The translations under genes were made by a program, and so were the position numbers. From assembly GCA_024363285.1 (NCBI GenBank), contig AP024710.1:248001-312000 (forward strand): a stretch of 64,000 nt of DNA, given 5' to 3'. Positions 26,588 through 35,671 of this stretch are shown piece by piece (the stretch's first letter is position 1; each line of letters starts with the position of its first letter). The notes below the pieces were generated by a model. It was not told the DNA's origin, did no database searches, and was given only the letters and a program-made list of their open reading frames with translations. The stretch comes from Leptolinea sp. HRD-7. GTDB lineage: Bacteria; Chloroflexota; Anaerolineae; Anaerolineales; Anaerolineaceae.

Positions 26588-26625
26588 CCGGCCCGGAAAC
26601 ATGATCCGCGGCCGGTTTTCTTTTT
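26588..26625 (+). terminator. Intrinsic terminator after the PspC gene
   Basis: CCGGCC (26588-26593) and GGCCGG (26610-26615) with a 16-nt loop, then TTTTCTTTTT. Confidence 0.7.
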
Positions 26626-27859
26626 AAAGAATACTGGAATACACGCCCCAGGACGTTTTAAGGTTGAAGACAACCTGTACAAGCAAGATGACAGCCGTCA
26701 AGACAGCCGCGCAGGCGAACAGGAATGCTTTATCCGGGTCGGTTTTCCGGACGGCTTTGAATTGTTCCCACAAATTTTCGAGCAGAGGGATCACACCTGA
26801 GAACAGCGGGATCATCACCGGCATCCAGTAATGGTCCGGTTTCACCGCGATGACGTACACCACATACAGACTGAAGGGGATGATCCACGCCAGGTATTGC
26901 CGGCTGATCTCTCTGATCTTTCCCCATCCGGCGTTGACCGCCTGCGCAAGTAATGCGAAACCCAGGAAAACAAACGGTCCGTACCAACCGTTCAGCACCG
27001 GCTGCCAGGCTTCCCATCCCACACCGTACGGATCATTATCCGCCCAGCCGTGTGTGAAGAAATAATTATGGTCAATATGAATGCGCATGATACGCTCAAA
27101 AGCGGACGGAATGAACATCAGCGGGTTGCTGATGAAAATAGTAGCGACCATCACCCCGATAAAACCGGCGCCGGATAGTATGGCTTTTTTCCAGGTGACC
27201 TGCCGGCGTACCAACGCGAAGATCAGCAGATAGGCGATCACCGGGGCAAAGAACAGCCCGATGGTCTTGATGCCCACAGCCAATCCACAGAATACAGCCG
27301 CGATATAAAAGTTCCGGCCAAACCGAAAGGCATCACGGTCAAGGAACAGGAAGGTCAGCGCCACGCAAAGGATGGTCAGCGCGTCGGGATGCCACCACCA
27401 GATGTTCTGACGGACGATCCCCGGAATGGTGTTGAGAAAGAGGAATACGGCTGCCGAAGTCACCAGCGAACGAAACCGCGTCACCAGGTAGGTAAACACG
27501 CCAATAGCCAGCAGCATGGGCAGCACGCTGACCATCTGCCGTTCCACCAACACCACAAGCTGTACTTGCTGTTCCGTCTCCGGGCCATAGATCATCTGGA
27601 TGGGAGCGGCAGCCAGCGCGTTGGCCACATAGAAGGGATAGCCATAGATATAGTGCCCATACGAGATTAACCGCCAGCGGGTTTCTGAAGGCGTTTTTCC
27701 AGGGGTGATCATGTGGATCAGGAACGGGTACTGGAAGCTCTCGTCAACCGAATTGACGGCCAGTTCCTTCGCGTCCTTCGCGCCAGTGCTGTTTAACGGA
27801 ATGTAGGCGCAAAAGATTAGCACACCCAGAATGAAAAGAACCCAGAATGATTTCTTCAT
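26624..27859 (-). CDS. GT-C family membrane glycosyltransferase (GT39-like)
   Basis: 411 residues with about ten hydrophobic segments. The first extracytoplasmic loop carries DAKELAVNSVDESFQYPFL, the acidic DE site expected of a GT-C (PMT/ArnT-type) enzyme, and the next helices follow the usual pattern. Such enzymes use polyprenyl-phosphate sugars as donors on the outer face of the membrane. It is the last gene of the surface-polysaccharide cluster, 65 nt after the flippase. TATAAT lies 11 nt before the ATG, so it may also have its own promoter with an almost absent leader. Acceptor and sugar unknown. Confidence 0.75.
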   Translation of the reverse strand: MKKSFWVLFILGVLIFCAYIPLNSTGAKDAKELAVNSVDESFQYPFLIHMITPGKTPSETRWRLISYGHYIYGYPFYVANALAAAPIQMIYGPETEQQVQLVVLVERQMVSVLPMLLAIGVFTYLVTRFRSLVTSAAVFLFLNTIPGIVRQNIWWWHPDALTILCVALTFLFLDRDAFRFGRNFYIAAVFCGLAVGIKTIGLFFAPVIAYLLIFALVRRQVTWKKAILSGAGFIGVMVATIFISNPLMFIPSAFERIMRIHIDHNYFFTHGWADNDPYGVGWEAWQPVLNGWYGPFVFLGFALLAQAVNAGWGKIREISRQYLAWIIPFSLYVVYVIAVKPDHYWMPVMIPLFSGVIPLLENLWEQFKAVRKTDPDKAFLFACAAVLTAVILLVQVVFNLKTSWGVYSSIL

Positions 27860-27923
27860 GATATGGCCTGATTATACCCAGCCGGGGAGTGAGCGCCGGC
27901 TGTACCAGGACCTGTAACCTTCT

Positions 27924-29438
27924 TTACACTGAGACCCGCGTCAGGGCTTTCTTTGAAAACTCGAACATTTTCCGCCGTGTGATGGGCGTGACCAATATCG
28001 TCAATGACTGGATGATGATGGCAAATCCGATCAACCCCAACAGACTGTCGCGGATGGCAAATCCGGCCGGTTCCAGCGCCAATAAAAGGGCTGAAACCGC
28101 GAGGCATACCGCCAGCGGAAAAATTGTGTCCTGCCACAGCCACGGGCCAAAATCCTGTTTGAGGATGCGCACATGCATCAACGGCACCGTGATCACCAGC
28201 ATCAGGATGTTGTGGATCACCCATATGGCCGCCACACCCATAATGCCGTACCAGTTATTCAACAGGAACAACAGGATCACAACAGCCGGAAAGCTGATCA
28301 CATAGCTCCACAGAGCCATCTTCGTCCACCCGTAGGAAACCTGAGCCTGATACGGCATGCTGGATAGCGCGTTGCAGGCGGTACCAATTAGCAGCAGGGC
28401 GGCAATTGGAGCACTCTGAACCGCTGTTTCCGAATTGCCTGTCCACAGTTTGATTACCTGGTTGGCGAACAACACGCCGGTGGTTACGGCGGGCAGAATG
28501 GCCACTGAAACAAGCTGACAGGATTCGTGATACACCTTCCGCAACCCGTCGTCATCCTTTTTTGCCACCAGGGTGGTTAGTCGCGGGAAATACGTGGTGT
28601 AGATGGGCGTCACCAGAATCGTGAAACCATTGGCCACCATCGTCGCCAGGTTGTAATAACCGAATATCTCGAGCGAGAAATAATGGCTGACAAACAGCTT
28701 GTCCATCTGATGGATGGCCAGACTGATGAAACTGATGATGTTCAGGCTGAGCGCGAACTTCCAGATGCGTTCCAGAAGCTGCAGGTCAAAGCGCGGCGGA
28801 CGGCCGGAAGCCGGCAGATTCTTCCAGACGGAATAGACCATGAACGCCATGGCTATGGCGGATACCAGTATGCTCCAGTAGAAGAACAGGTCAACCACGG
28901 GAGCGACAAAATACAAAACCAGCAGCGCCCCGCCATATTTGAACAGGGCGCTGAAAATATTGATGGTATTCAAAACCACATGCCGCTGCATACCCAGCAG
29001 CGCGCCGGAATAAAAGGTGATCGGCCACTCCAAAACTACCAGGAAACCCATCAACCGGATGGACTGCGTGAGCGTATCTATCGATAATTCCGACGTTTGC
29101 AGCCAGGTTGTGGCAATGAATGGGGCGCCAAAGTAGACGGCTACGCCGAGCAACAAGCCAATGGCCCAGTAAAAGGTTTCCAGCGTGCGTACCAGGTCAC
29201 GGCCCTTGCCATGCTGGTTTTCGTCAACGGAGTACTGCGCCAGTTCACGGTTGATCGTCGGGCTGATGCCGAAATCCAGCAGGTTTATCAGGCTGTACAA
29301 CGTCATGTAGAAGCCGATCAGCCCGTAGGATTCGATCCCCAGCAGGTTGATCAGCAGCGGCGTGGCAATGAGGGTGACAAGCATCGCCCAACTCTTGCCG
29401 ATGTAGTTGGCGATCAGATTCCAGGTAACAGGTTTCAT
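27924..29438 (-). CDS. Oligosaccharide flippase, Wzx/MATE-like family
   Basis: 504 residues with about 14 hydrophobic segments, polysaccharide biosynthesis protein family. The N-terminus WNLIANYIGKSWAMLVTLIATPLLINLLG and FGISPTINRELAQY are characteristic of the Wzx/RfbX type. It should move a polyprenyl-linked glycan unit across the membrane. The ATG at 29438 was chosen because earlier in-frame residues overlap the wbpA-like gene; the gap to that gene is 13 nt, so the two are co-transcribed. Confidence 0.87.
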   Translation of the reverse strand: MKPVTWNLIANYIGKSWAMLVTLIATPLLINLLGIESYGLIGFYMTLYSLINLLDFGISPTINRELAQYSVDENQHGKGRDLVRTLETFYWAIGLLLGVAVYFGAPFIATTWLQTSELSIDTLTQSIRLMGFLVVLEWPITFYSGALLGMQRHVVLNTINIFSALFKYGGALLVLYFVAPVVDLFFYWSILVSAIAMAFMVYSVWKNLPASGRPPRFDLQLLERIWKFALSLNIISFISLAIHQMDKLFVSHYFSLEIFGYYNLATMVANGFTILVTPIYTTYFPRLTTLVAKKDDDGLRKVYHESCQLVSVAILPAVTTGVLFANQVIKLWTGNSETAVQSAPIAALLLIGTACNALSSMPYQAQVSYGWTKMALWSYVISFPAVVILLFLLNNWYGIMGVAAIWVIHNILMLVITVPLMHVRILKQDFGPWLWQDTIFPLAVCLAVSALLLALEPAGFAIRDSLLGLIGFAIIIQSLTILVTPITRRKMFEFSKKALTRVSV

Positions 29439-29451
29439 GCGCGTTTGGAGT

Positions 29452-30774
29452 TCACAACCCCAGTCCGACAGCGGAAAAGTCAAAACCCAGCCCGCGGACT
29501 TTCGCGGCGTCAAACACACGGCGGCCGTCGATCAGCACGGGGGTACTCAGCTTCGCTTTCAACGCGGCAGGATCAAGGTTGAGGTAGGCATCGTGGCGAA
29601 CCATCACAATCACCGCGTCGCAGCCTTCGGCTTTGGCCAGCACATCGCCGTTGTATTCCGCTACATACGGGTCATGGATGACAACTTCCGCGCCCAGCGC
29701 GTCCAGTCCGCCGATCAGGGTGGCAGAGGGGCTGTTGCGTGTGTCATCTGAATTTTCCAGATAGGCGTATCCCAGCACCAGAACTCTGGACTGGCTGATT
29801 TTTTTGTTATGGCGTTCCAGGGCTTTTTCCAGCATCTTGACCATGTGCAGCGGCATCTGGTCGTTTATAGCACGCGCCGCCGGGATGAGGCGCAGCGGAA
29901 CATCACTGCCTTCGATGCCGTACGCGAGCAGCCAGGGATCCTTGGGGATGCAGTGGCCGCCCACACCGGCGCCCGGAATATGCATGGAGCGGTTCGGGCT
30001 CTTGTTCACCAGCTCGCGCACCCGGAACACATCCGCGCCAGCCTGTTCGCAGATCAGCGCGACTTCGTTGGCGAAGGCGATCTGCACATCGCGATAGGTA
30101 TTTTCCACTGTTTTGACCAGTTCCGCTGTTGCCCAATCCGCTGTATCCAGGTCGGATTCCACGATATTGCGGTAGAACGAGACCATTACGTTCGCGGTTT
30201 CGGGTGTATCACCGCCGCACACACGGCTCATGACCTTGAGGTTGGCGAGCAGCTTTCCGGGCATAACGCGTTCCGGGCAGTTGCCCAGCAGAAAATCTTT
30301 GCCAAGTCTTAACCCATTCTTCTCCAACAGGGGTAGAACGGTGCCTTTCATGGTTCCAGGGGCGATGGTTGATTCGATGATAACCAGCGCACCCTTTTTC
30401 ATCACGGTCGACAGGTTGGTGCAGGCGGATTTCAAGGCGGCGTATCGCGGGGTATGGGTCTCATCCACCGGCGTTTCCACATCGATCAAGATGATGTCAC
30501 GGTCGCGCAGGTCTTCGTAGTTGGTGGAAGCGCGCATTTTCTTACCGCCCACCACTTTGTTCAGCAATTCTTCCAATCCGGGTTCATCACCTTCAATAGG
30601 TGACTTGCCGGAATTGATCATCTTCACCCGTTCTTCGCGGATCTCCATGCCCAGCACGTCAAAGCCCTTATCCGCGAACATGGCGGCTACGGGCAGTCCG
30701 ACATACCCGAGGCCGATGATGGCCACGCGGGCTTTCTTTTCTGCGATCAATTTTTCAAGTTCTGAATGAGACAT
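29452..30774 (-). CDS. wbpA: Nucleotide sugar dehydrogenase, WbpA/WecC-like (UDP-GlcNAc 6-dehydrogenase)
   Basis: 440 residues, UDP-glucose/GDP-mannose dehydrogenase family with all three domains. NAD-binding VAIIGLGYVGLPVA at 17-30, catalytic Lys/Asn region KTVENTYRDVQIAFANE, and the catalytic Cys in GAGVGGHCIPKDPWLLA near residue 270. The last motif is typical of the WecC/WbpA type that oxidises C6 of N-acetylated sugars. With the WbpB-, E- and D-like genes just upstream it should start the pathway to UDP-2,3-diacetamido-2,3-dideoxy-glucuronic acid. The specific substrate is inferred from that context. It has a possible promoter of its own (TACAAT at 30829-30834), because a terminator separates it from the preceding gene. 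Confidence 0.85.
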   Translation of the reverse strand: MSHSELEKLIAEKKARVAIIGLGYVGLPVAAMFADKGFDVLGMEIREERVKMINSGKSPIEGDEPGLEELLNKVVGGKKMRASTNYEDLRDRDIILIDVETPVDETHTPRYAALKSACTNLSTVMKKGALVIIESTIAPGTMKGTVLPLLEKNGLRLGKDFLLGNCPERVMPGKLLANLKVMSRVCGGDTPETANVMVSFYRNIVESDLDTADWATAELVKTVENTYRDVQIAFANEVALICEQAGADVFRVRELVNKSPNRSMHIPGAGVGGHCIPKDPWLLAYGIEGSDVPLRLIPAARAINDQMPLHMVKMLEKALERHNKKISQSRVLVLGYAYLENSDDTRNSPSATLIGGLDALGAEVVIHDPYVAEYNGDVLAKAEGCDAVIVMVRHDAYLNLDPAALKAKLSTPVLIDGRRVFDAAKVRGLGFDFSAVGLGL

Positions 30775-30859
30775 GGTATCTTCCAGTCAAAAAGTAAAGT
30801 TAGTTATTACAGGCTTAAACGCGGTGCTATTGTATCAAAAGTCCGGTGGCGTTTAAATG

Positions 30860-30883
30860 AAAAAGGGGCGGTATCCGCCCCTT
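30860..30883 (-). terminator. Intrinsic terminator inside the polysaccharide cluster
   Basis: AAGGGGCGG (30863-30871) and CCGCCCCTT (30875-30883) form a 9-bp stem with a 3-nt loop; TTTTT follows on the minus strand. It lies between the wbpB-like gene (ends 30890) and wbpA (starts 30774) and splits the cluster into two transcription units, or acts as a partial terminator. Confidence 0.78.
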
Positions 30884-30889
30884 CGACGA

Positions 30890-31894
30890 TTAGAAATTAA
30901 TGACCTGGTGAGTTTTTCCGGATTCAACCAGCGCCAGCGCGATCTTCAGCGCGGCCAGTCCGTCTTCACCGGAAACCGGAACGGGGGTATTTTCCGCCAC
31001 GGCTTTCAAGAATCCCTGCAGTTCGGCCTTCAACGGCTCGAACCGTTGGAAAGCGAAGCGCACCATACCGCCTTCGCTGACCCCGCGCAGGTTCTTCAAT
31101 GAATCCCACGCCAGACCGGTGGCCTGAGCGTTCTCATAGAAATACAGGTCCTGAGTCAGGTCATCCACACGGAAGAGACCGCGTTCGCCCAGCACCAGCA
31201 CCTCGCGGATCTTGGTGGGGGTCAACCAGTTGATCTCCACGGAAGCGGTGATGCCATCCGGCAGGCGCAGCATACCCCACAGCAGGTCTTCATGTTCGGT
31301 ATGGATGCGCTGTTCTGTTTCAGCGAACAGGCGGATGGGATCCAGCCCGGTTAGGAAACGGATGATATCCACATCGTGCGGGGCCAGGTCAATGACCACG
31401 CCCACGTCGCGAATGCGCGCGGGGAAGGGCCCCGCCCGGCGGCAGAAAACCTGGTAGATTCGGCCCAGTTCACCGGCATTCAGGCGTTTCTTCAGTTCCT
31501 GAATAGCCGGGTTGAAGCGCACAATATGCCCGACCTGCAGTTTGAGGTTCTTCTGTTTGGCCAGGGCGATCAGGCGCTGCCCTTCTTCAATGGTGGCGGC
31601 AATGGGTTTTTCCACCAGCACATTCGCACCGGAATTCAGTACATCGGTCACCACCTGTTCATGCATGGCGGTGGGTACGGCCACACTGACAGCTTCCGGT
31701 TTCTCCTTTTCCAGGAGTTCGCGGTAGTCCGAATAAGCCGCCGCGCCAAAGGTTTTGCCGATGGCTTCCGCGGTCGCGGCATTGGCATCTGAAACAGCCA
31801 CGAGATTGGCTTCAGCCAGCTCGGAATACACTCGGGCGTGGTTCTTGCCCATCGAGCCGACACCGATCACAGCGGTTTTCAATGGTCCGGTCAC
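30890..31894 (-). CDS. wbpB: Gfo/Idh/MocA family oxidoreductase, WbpB-like
   Basis: 334 residues. N-terminal Rossmann domain (AVIGVGSMGKNHARVYSEL) and the MocA C-terminal domain. EKPIAATIEEGQRL carries the conserved EKP Lys, and DLAPHDVDIIRFLTG the family His/Asp site. By context it oxidises C3 of UDP-GlcNAcA to the 3-keto form for transamination by the next enzyme. It uses GTG at 31894, with AAGGA upstream and only 3 nt after the WbpE stop (31898). Last gene before the internal terminator. Confidence 0.83.
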   Translation of the reverse strand: MTGPLKTAVIGVGSMGKNHARVYSELAEANLVAVSDANAATAEAIGKTFGAAAYSDYRELLEKEKPEAVSVAVPTAMHEQVVTDVLNSGANVLVEKPIAATIEEGQRLIALAKQKNLKLQVGHIVRFNPAIQELKKRLNAGELGRIYQVFCRRAGPFPARIRDVGVVIDLAPHDVDIIRFLTGLDPIRLFAETEQRIHTEHEDLLWGMLRLPDGITASVEINWLTPTKIREVLVLGERGLFRVDDLTQDLYFYENAQATGLAWDSLKNLRGVSEGGMVRFAFQRFEPLKAELQGFLKAVAENTPVPVSGEDGLAALKIALALVESGKTHQVINF

Positions 31895-31897
31895 AGT

Positions 31898-32980
31898 CTA
31901 TCCTTTTGACATGAACTCATTAATGGTTGAGGCAACTTTTTCACGATCGGCAGCAGATACAGCCGGGTGCACGGGAATCGAAAGCACTTCCTGCGCCGCT
32001 TTTTCAGTTTCTGGCAGACTTACGTTGTAACCATATTCAGACATGTAGAAGCTCTGTTTGTGGATTGGAACAGGATAGTACACTTCAGAGCCGATCTCAT
32101 GTTCGGCCAGGTAAGCGCGCAGGGCGTCACGTTTGCCGCCGGGAACGCGCACGGTGTACTGGTGATACACATGAGTATAGCCATCGGGAACATACGGGGT
32201 GACCACACCCTTCAGGGTTTTGTCATAATACGCGGCATTTTCGCGCCGTTTTTCGTTGAAGGTATCCAGCTTGGCGATCTGGGCCAGTCCGATGGCGGCA
32301 TGCAGGTCGCTCATGCGGAAGTTGTAACCCAGTTCATCATGGTAGTAACGCTTGCGCATACCGTGGTTGCGGATCACACGGCAGGCTTCATCCACTGTTT
32401 CATCATTAGTGGTTATCATGCCGCCTTCGCCGGAGGTTATGTTTTTGGTGGGGTACAGTGAGAACGTCCCGGTTCCGAAGGAGCCTACTTTCTTGCCTTT
32501 GAACATCGCGCCGTGGCTCTGGCAGGCATCTTCAATGACGGCCAGATTGTGTTTCTTCGCGATAGCCATAATGGCGTCCATGTCGCAGGGCAGGCCGAAC
32601 AAATGCACGGGAAGGATGGCTTTGGTTTTGGGGGTGATGGCAGCTTCGATCTTGGTCACATCGAGGTTGAAGGTGCGCGGATCGATATCGACAAAAACCG
32701 GGCGCGCGCCGACGAACAATACGCTGTTGCCGGAAGCGATAAAGGTAAACGCGGAGGTGATCACTTCGTCACCGGGCCCTATCTTGTGTGCCAGCATGGC
32801 AACATGCAGGGCGGTTGTGCCGCTGGTTGTGGCAATAGCATGTTTGGTGGTGCACATTGAAGCAAACGCTTCTTCAAATGCTTTGGTACGCGGACCGGTG
32901 GCTATGATGCCTGAGTCCAGAACTTCCATTACGGCTTTCTTTTCATCTTCGCCGATTTGCGGCTTTGCCATGTTGATCAT
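31898..32980 (-). CDS. wbpE: DegT/DnrJ/EryC1/StrS aminotransferase, WbpE-like
   Basis: 360 residues, PLP-dependent sugar aminotransferase. TTSGTTALHVAMLAHKIGPGDEVI, VIEDACQSHGA with the PLP Asp, and the PLP lysine in SLYPTKNITSGEGGMI are visible. By context it transfers an amino group to the 3-keto UDP-GlcNAcA. The ATG at 32980 overlaps the WbpD stop as ATGA and has GGGAG about 9 nt upstream; a start at 32995 would lie inside wbpD without an RBS. Translationally coupled to wbpD. Confidence 0.88.
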   Translation of the reverse strand: MINMAKPQIGEDEKKAVMEVLDSGIIATGPRTKAFEEAFASMCTTKHAIATTSGTTALHVAMLAHKIGPGDEVITSAFTFIASGNSVLFVGARPVFVDIDPRTFNLDVTKIEAAITPKTKAILPVHLFGLPCDMDAIMAIAKKHNLAVIEDACQSHGAMFKGKKVGSFGTGTFSLYPTKNITSGEGGMITTNDETVDEACRVIRNHGMRKRYYHDELGYNFRMSDLHAAIGLAQIAKLDTFNEKRRENAAYYDKTLKGVVTPYVPDGYTHVYHQYTVRVPGGKRDALRAYLAEHEIGSEVYYPVPIHKQSFYMSEYGYNVSLPETEKAAQEVLSIPVHPAVSAADREKVASTINEFMSKG

Positions 32981-33582
32981 TCGATTTTCTCCCAATCCGT
33001 CAAAGGAATGTCAACCGTTGCCTTACATTCCGGGCAGACTGCTTTGACCATTCCATTTTTAACTTCGCCTTTATTCAATTTTTCGCCGCAGGCACAGACA
33101 AATCCGTGAATGCGGGCGGGATTTCCATACACCAGAGCGTACGCGGGGACGTCATGCGTCACCACGCTGCCAGAACCCACCATAGCCCACTCGCCGATGG
33201 TGATTCCACAGCGGATCGTGGAATTTGCGCCCAATCCGGCGCCTTTTTTGACCAGGGTCTTAGAAACCACCCAGTCATCCGCGCTCTTAACGCTTAGATC
33301 AGGATTGACAGCCCGTGGGCGCATGTCATTGGTGAAACAAACATGCGGGCCGGCAAACACGCCGTCTTCCAGGGTCACACCGTGGTAAACAGATACATTA
33401 TTTTGAATTTTTACGTTGTCACCAATCTGGACGTCATTATCGATATATACACCCTTGCCCAGATTGCAATTCTTGCCAATGTGCGCGCCCGGCCGTACCT
33501 GACAGAAAAGCCAGATAGCGGTGCCATCACCGATCACGGCATCGGCAGCCACATCAGATGTGGGATGAATTCGTACAGCCAT
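32977..33582 (-). CDS. wbpD: Sugar N-acetyltransferase, WbpD-like left-handed beta-helix protein
   Basis: 201 residues, hexapeptide repeat acyltransferase. Repeats from about residue 10 to 140 (VIGDGTAIWLFCQVRPGAHIG, IGKNCNLGKGVYIDN, VKIQNNVSVYHGVTLEDGVFAGPHVCFTND) match WbpD-type 3-N-acetyltransferases. The C-terminal 50 residues carry CAC and CPEC, a probable zinc ribbon not present in the Pseudomonas enzyme but seen in many relatives. First gene of the unit; GGAAGGAGC lies upstream of the ATG. It should acetylate the 3-amino group, giving UDP-GlcNAc3NAcA. Confidence 0.87.
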   Translation of the reverse strand: MAVRIHPTSDVAADAVIGDGTAIWLFCQVRPGAHIGKNCNLGKGVYIDNDVQIGDNVKIQNNVSVYHGVTLEDGVFAGPHVCFTNDMRPRAVNPDLSVKSADDWVVSKTLVKKGAGLGANSTIRCGITIGEWAMVGSGSVVTHDVPAYALVYGNPARIHGFVCACGEKLNKGEVKNGMVKAVCPECKATVDIPLTDWEKIE

Positions 33583-33754
33583 ACAGTAAGCTCCTTCCCA
33601 TAGAAGAGAGATGAATATTTGTTATTAATGACCTGTCATCTATGGTTAATTTAAGTCAAATCACAATTTTTCTCGCATAGAATACCACATTGTAACACGC
33701 AGGCAGGAGCATCTTTTTGGGTGGACTTTCATCCGTAATTTGGTTTACATTCAG

Positions 33755-33760
33755 TACAAT
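33755..33760 (+). promoter_or_regulatory. TACAAT -10 box, 6 nt before ATG (leaderless start)
   Basis: TACAAT, then AGACAC, then the ATG of yigZ at 33767. No RBS is present. Confidence 0.5.
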
Positions 33761-33766
33761 AGACAC

Positions 33767-34423
33767 ATGGCTTCAACCAGATCGCCCTATCCCATCCCTT
33801 CATCCGAAGTGCGTGTTGAAATAAAAGTGGCAAATTCGCGCTTCATCGCCACCCTGGCACCCGCCTTCAGCGTTGACGAAGCCCGCGCGTTCATCAACCG
33901 GATCAAAGAAGAGTTCAGCGACGCCAGCCACAATGTACCCGTCTTTCTTATCGGCCACGGCGACTCGGTCACCGCGCATTGCAGCGACGCAGGCGAACCC
34001 TCCGGCACAGCCGGCAGACCCGCGCTGGCTGTTTTACAGGGCAGCGGGCTGGGTGATGTGGTTGTGGTGATCACCCGCTATTTTGGCGGCACGAAACTGG
34101 GCACCGGCGGGCTGGTGCGCGCGTATTCCGACTCGGTGCGGGCGGTTCTGGAAAAAGTGGAGCGTTCTGCCCGGGTGATGACAGATACCGTGATGGTGGC
34201 TTTTCCATACACCTATTTAGAGCGCGTGCGCCGGATAACCTCATCATGTGGGGGGGCCATACTGGATGAAGAATTCGCCGCCGATGTGACCGTTACCGCG
34301 CGGTTCAGGGTGGAAGACACACCCGCTTTTCAGGCACAGCTCATTGAGTTGACCGGTGGAACAGTGCGTGCCGAAGTTATTCAGACAGACGAGATGTTGA
34401 TGCCCTGGCGTGACTTTAAATAA
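33767..34423 (+). CDS. yigZ: YigZ / IMPACT family protein
   Basis: 218 residues of the UPF0029 / IMPACT family. The N-terminal domain has SRFIATLAPAFSVDEARAFI, SHNVPVFLIG, DAGEPSGTAGRPALAVLQGSGLGDVVVVITRYFGGTKLGTGGLVRAYSDS, the unmistakable family core, and a C-terminal ferredoxin-like domain of about 65 residues. Cytoplasmic; bacterial members are implicated in translation-related stress but the exact role is not settled. The ATG at 33767 has no RBS and is preceded by a -10 box at 6 nt, so the start is likely leaderless. A tRNA gene follows on the opposite strand. Confidence 0.9.
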   Translation: MASTRSPYPIPSSEVRVEIKVANSRFIATLAPAFSVDEARAFINRIKEEFSDASHNVPVFLIGHGDSVTAHCSDAGEPSGTAGRPALAVLQGSGLGDVVVVITRYFGGTKLGTGGLVRAYSDSVRAVLEKVERSARVMTDTVMVAFPYTYLERVRRITSSCGGAILDEEFAADVTVTARFRVEDTPAFQAQLIELTGGTVRAEVIQTDEMLMPWRDFK

Positions 34424-34427
34424 AAAG

Positions 34428-34499
34428 AGCGGGCGACCGGATTCGGACCGGCGAATGTCAGCTTGGAAGGCTGATGCCTTACCACTTGGCGACGCCCGC
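34428..34499 (-). tRNA. tRNA-Gly (anticodon UCC)
   Basis: 72 nt. The acceptor stem pairs GCGGGCG with CGCCCGC. D arm GCCAAGTGGTAAGGC, anticodon loop CTTCCAA giving UCC, T loop with TTCGAATC-like sequence, and discriminator U (usual for glycine). No CCA encoded. TTTTTATTT follows on the minus strand and could help termination. It lies between yigZ (+), ending 5 nt away, and the YitT gene. Confidence 0.95.
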
Positions 34500-34603
34500 A
34501 ATTCTTCGTCATTTTACCCGTCACTACGTCAATGGTCAAGCATATTTCCCGCCTTCTTTCAGGTTACAATTCATTAATTCAATCATCAGGAACTGTGTGC
34601 GAT

Positions 34604-35521
34604 ATGCAAAAACCATCTGAAACCGGCCGAGAATTTTTCAAAAGAGTTTTAAACGCACTTGGACACGAAAAACTCTCACCATCCATCCTGCTGGACTATG
34701 TTTACCTGCTGGCCGGTGCCATTATTCAAGCTCTGGCGATGCGCCTGTTCCTGATCCCCGCCCAACTGGTCAGCGGAGGGATCAGCGGTATCGGGCAGAT
34801 TATCAACTCATTCACTAACTGGCCTATCGGTTTGATGGTCTTTGTCGGCAATATTCCGCTGTTTCTTCTGGGATGGCGGTTCCTGGGCGGACCGCGTTTC
34901 GCGCTGCGCACGGCGCTATCGATCACTGTGTTTTCCTTCTTTACGGATACATTTATGTGGCTGATCCCGGGTGAAGGCGTGACCCACGATCTGGTGCTCA
35001 ACTGCCTGTATGGCGGGGTGATGCTGGGAGTGGGGCTGGGCCTCGTTTATCGCGGTCAAGGCACATCCGGGGGCAGCGATATCCTCGGCCGTATCTTGAA
35101 TTACCGGTTTGGAATCTCGATCTCCCAATCCTATCTGATGACAGATACCCTTGTGGTGCTGGCCGGAGGATTCTCGTTCGGCTGGGAAAAAGCTCTATAC
35201 GGGCTTGTGGTAATTTATGTCAGCGGGTTGGCGGCTGAGATGATATCGGAAGGCAGCAGTGTCTTCCGCACCGCGTTGATCATCAGTTCCAACCCGGATG
35301 CGGTTTCGCAAAAAATCCTCACCGAAATGGAACGCGGTGTGACCATCCTCAAAGGAACCGGGGCGTATACCGGCGCTGACCGCCCGGTGTTATATGTGGT
35401 CATCAGCCGCGCCGAGGTCAACATGGTCAAGGCTTTGGTGCACGAGGTTGACCCGAACGCTTTCATGGTCATCAGCCAGGCTCATGAAGCGCTGGGTGAA
35501 GGTTTCAAACCTCTGAAATAG
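34604..35521 (+). CDS. YitT family membrane protein
   Basis: 305 residues. About five hydrophobic helices (residues 20-200: DYVYLLAGAIIQALAMRLFLIPAQLVSGGISG, and GGVMLGVGLGLVYRGQGTSGGSDILGR) are followed by a cytoplasmic DUF2179 domain (about 220-300) with RTALIISSNPDAVSQKI and GVTILKGTGAYTGADRPVLYVVI. Typical YitT architecture; transport function unknown. The start at 34604 (ATG, MQKPSE) is supported by AGGA 13 nt upstream and by the first hydrophobic segment; earlier in-frame starts are possible. Confidence 0.88.
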   Translation: MQKPSETGREFFKRVLNALGHEKLSPSILLDYVYLLAGAIIQALAMRLFLIPAQLVSGGISGIGQIINSFTNWPIGLMVFVGNIPLFLLGWRFLGGPRFALRTALSITVFSFFTDTFMWLIPGEGVTHDLVLNCLYGGVMLGVGLGLVYRGQGTSGGSDILGRILNYRFGISISQSYLMTDTLVVLAGGFSFGWEKALYGLVVIYVSGLAAEMISEGSSVFRTALIISSNPDAVSQKILTEMERGVTILKGTGAYTGADRPVLYVVISRAEVNMVKALVHEVDPNAFMVISQAHEALGEGFKPLK

Positions 35522-35671
35522 GACAGAAAAATCGGTGGTTACCCCCGCAAGATGTAGAATCTTGTCAGATAACCGGCTATCAAGTATAGTCGGAAGAACT
35601 GTTATTCAATCAAAAAACCAACAAGTGAAAATAATATGAACCTATCCAAGACTGAAAATCAAGAGGGGAAT

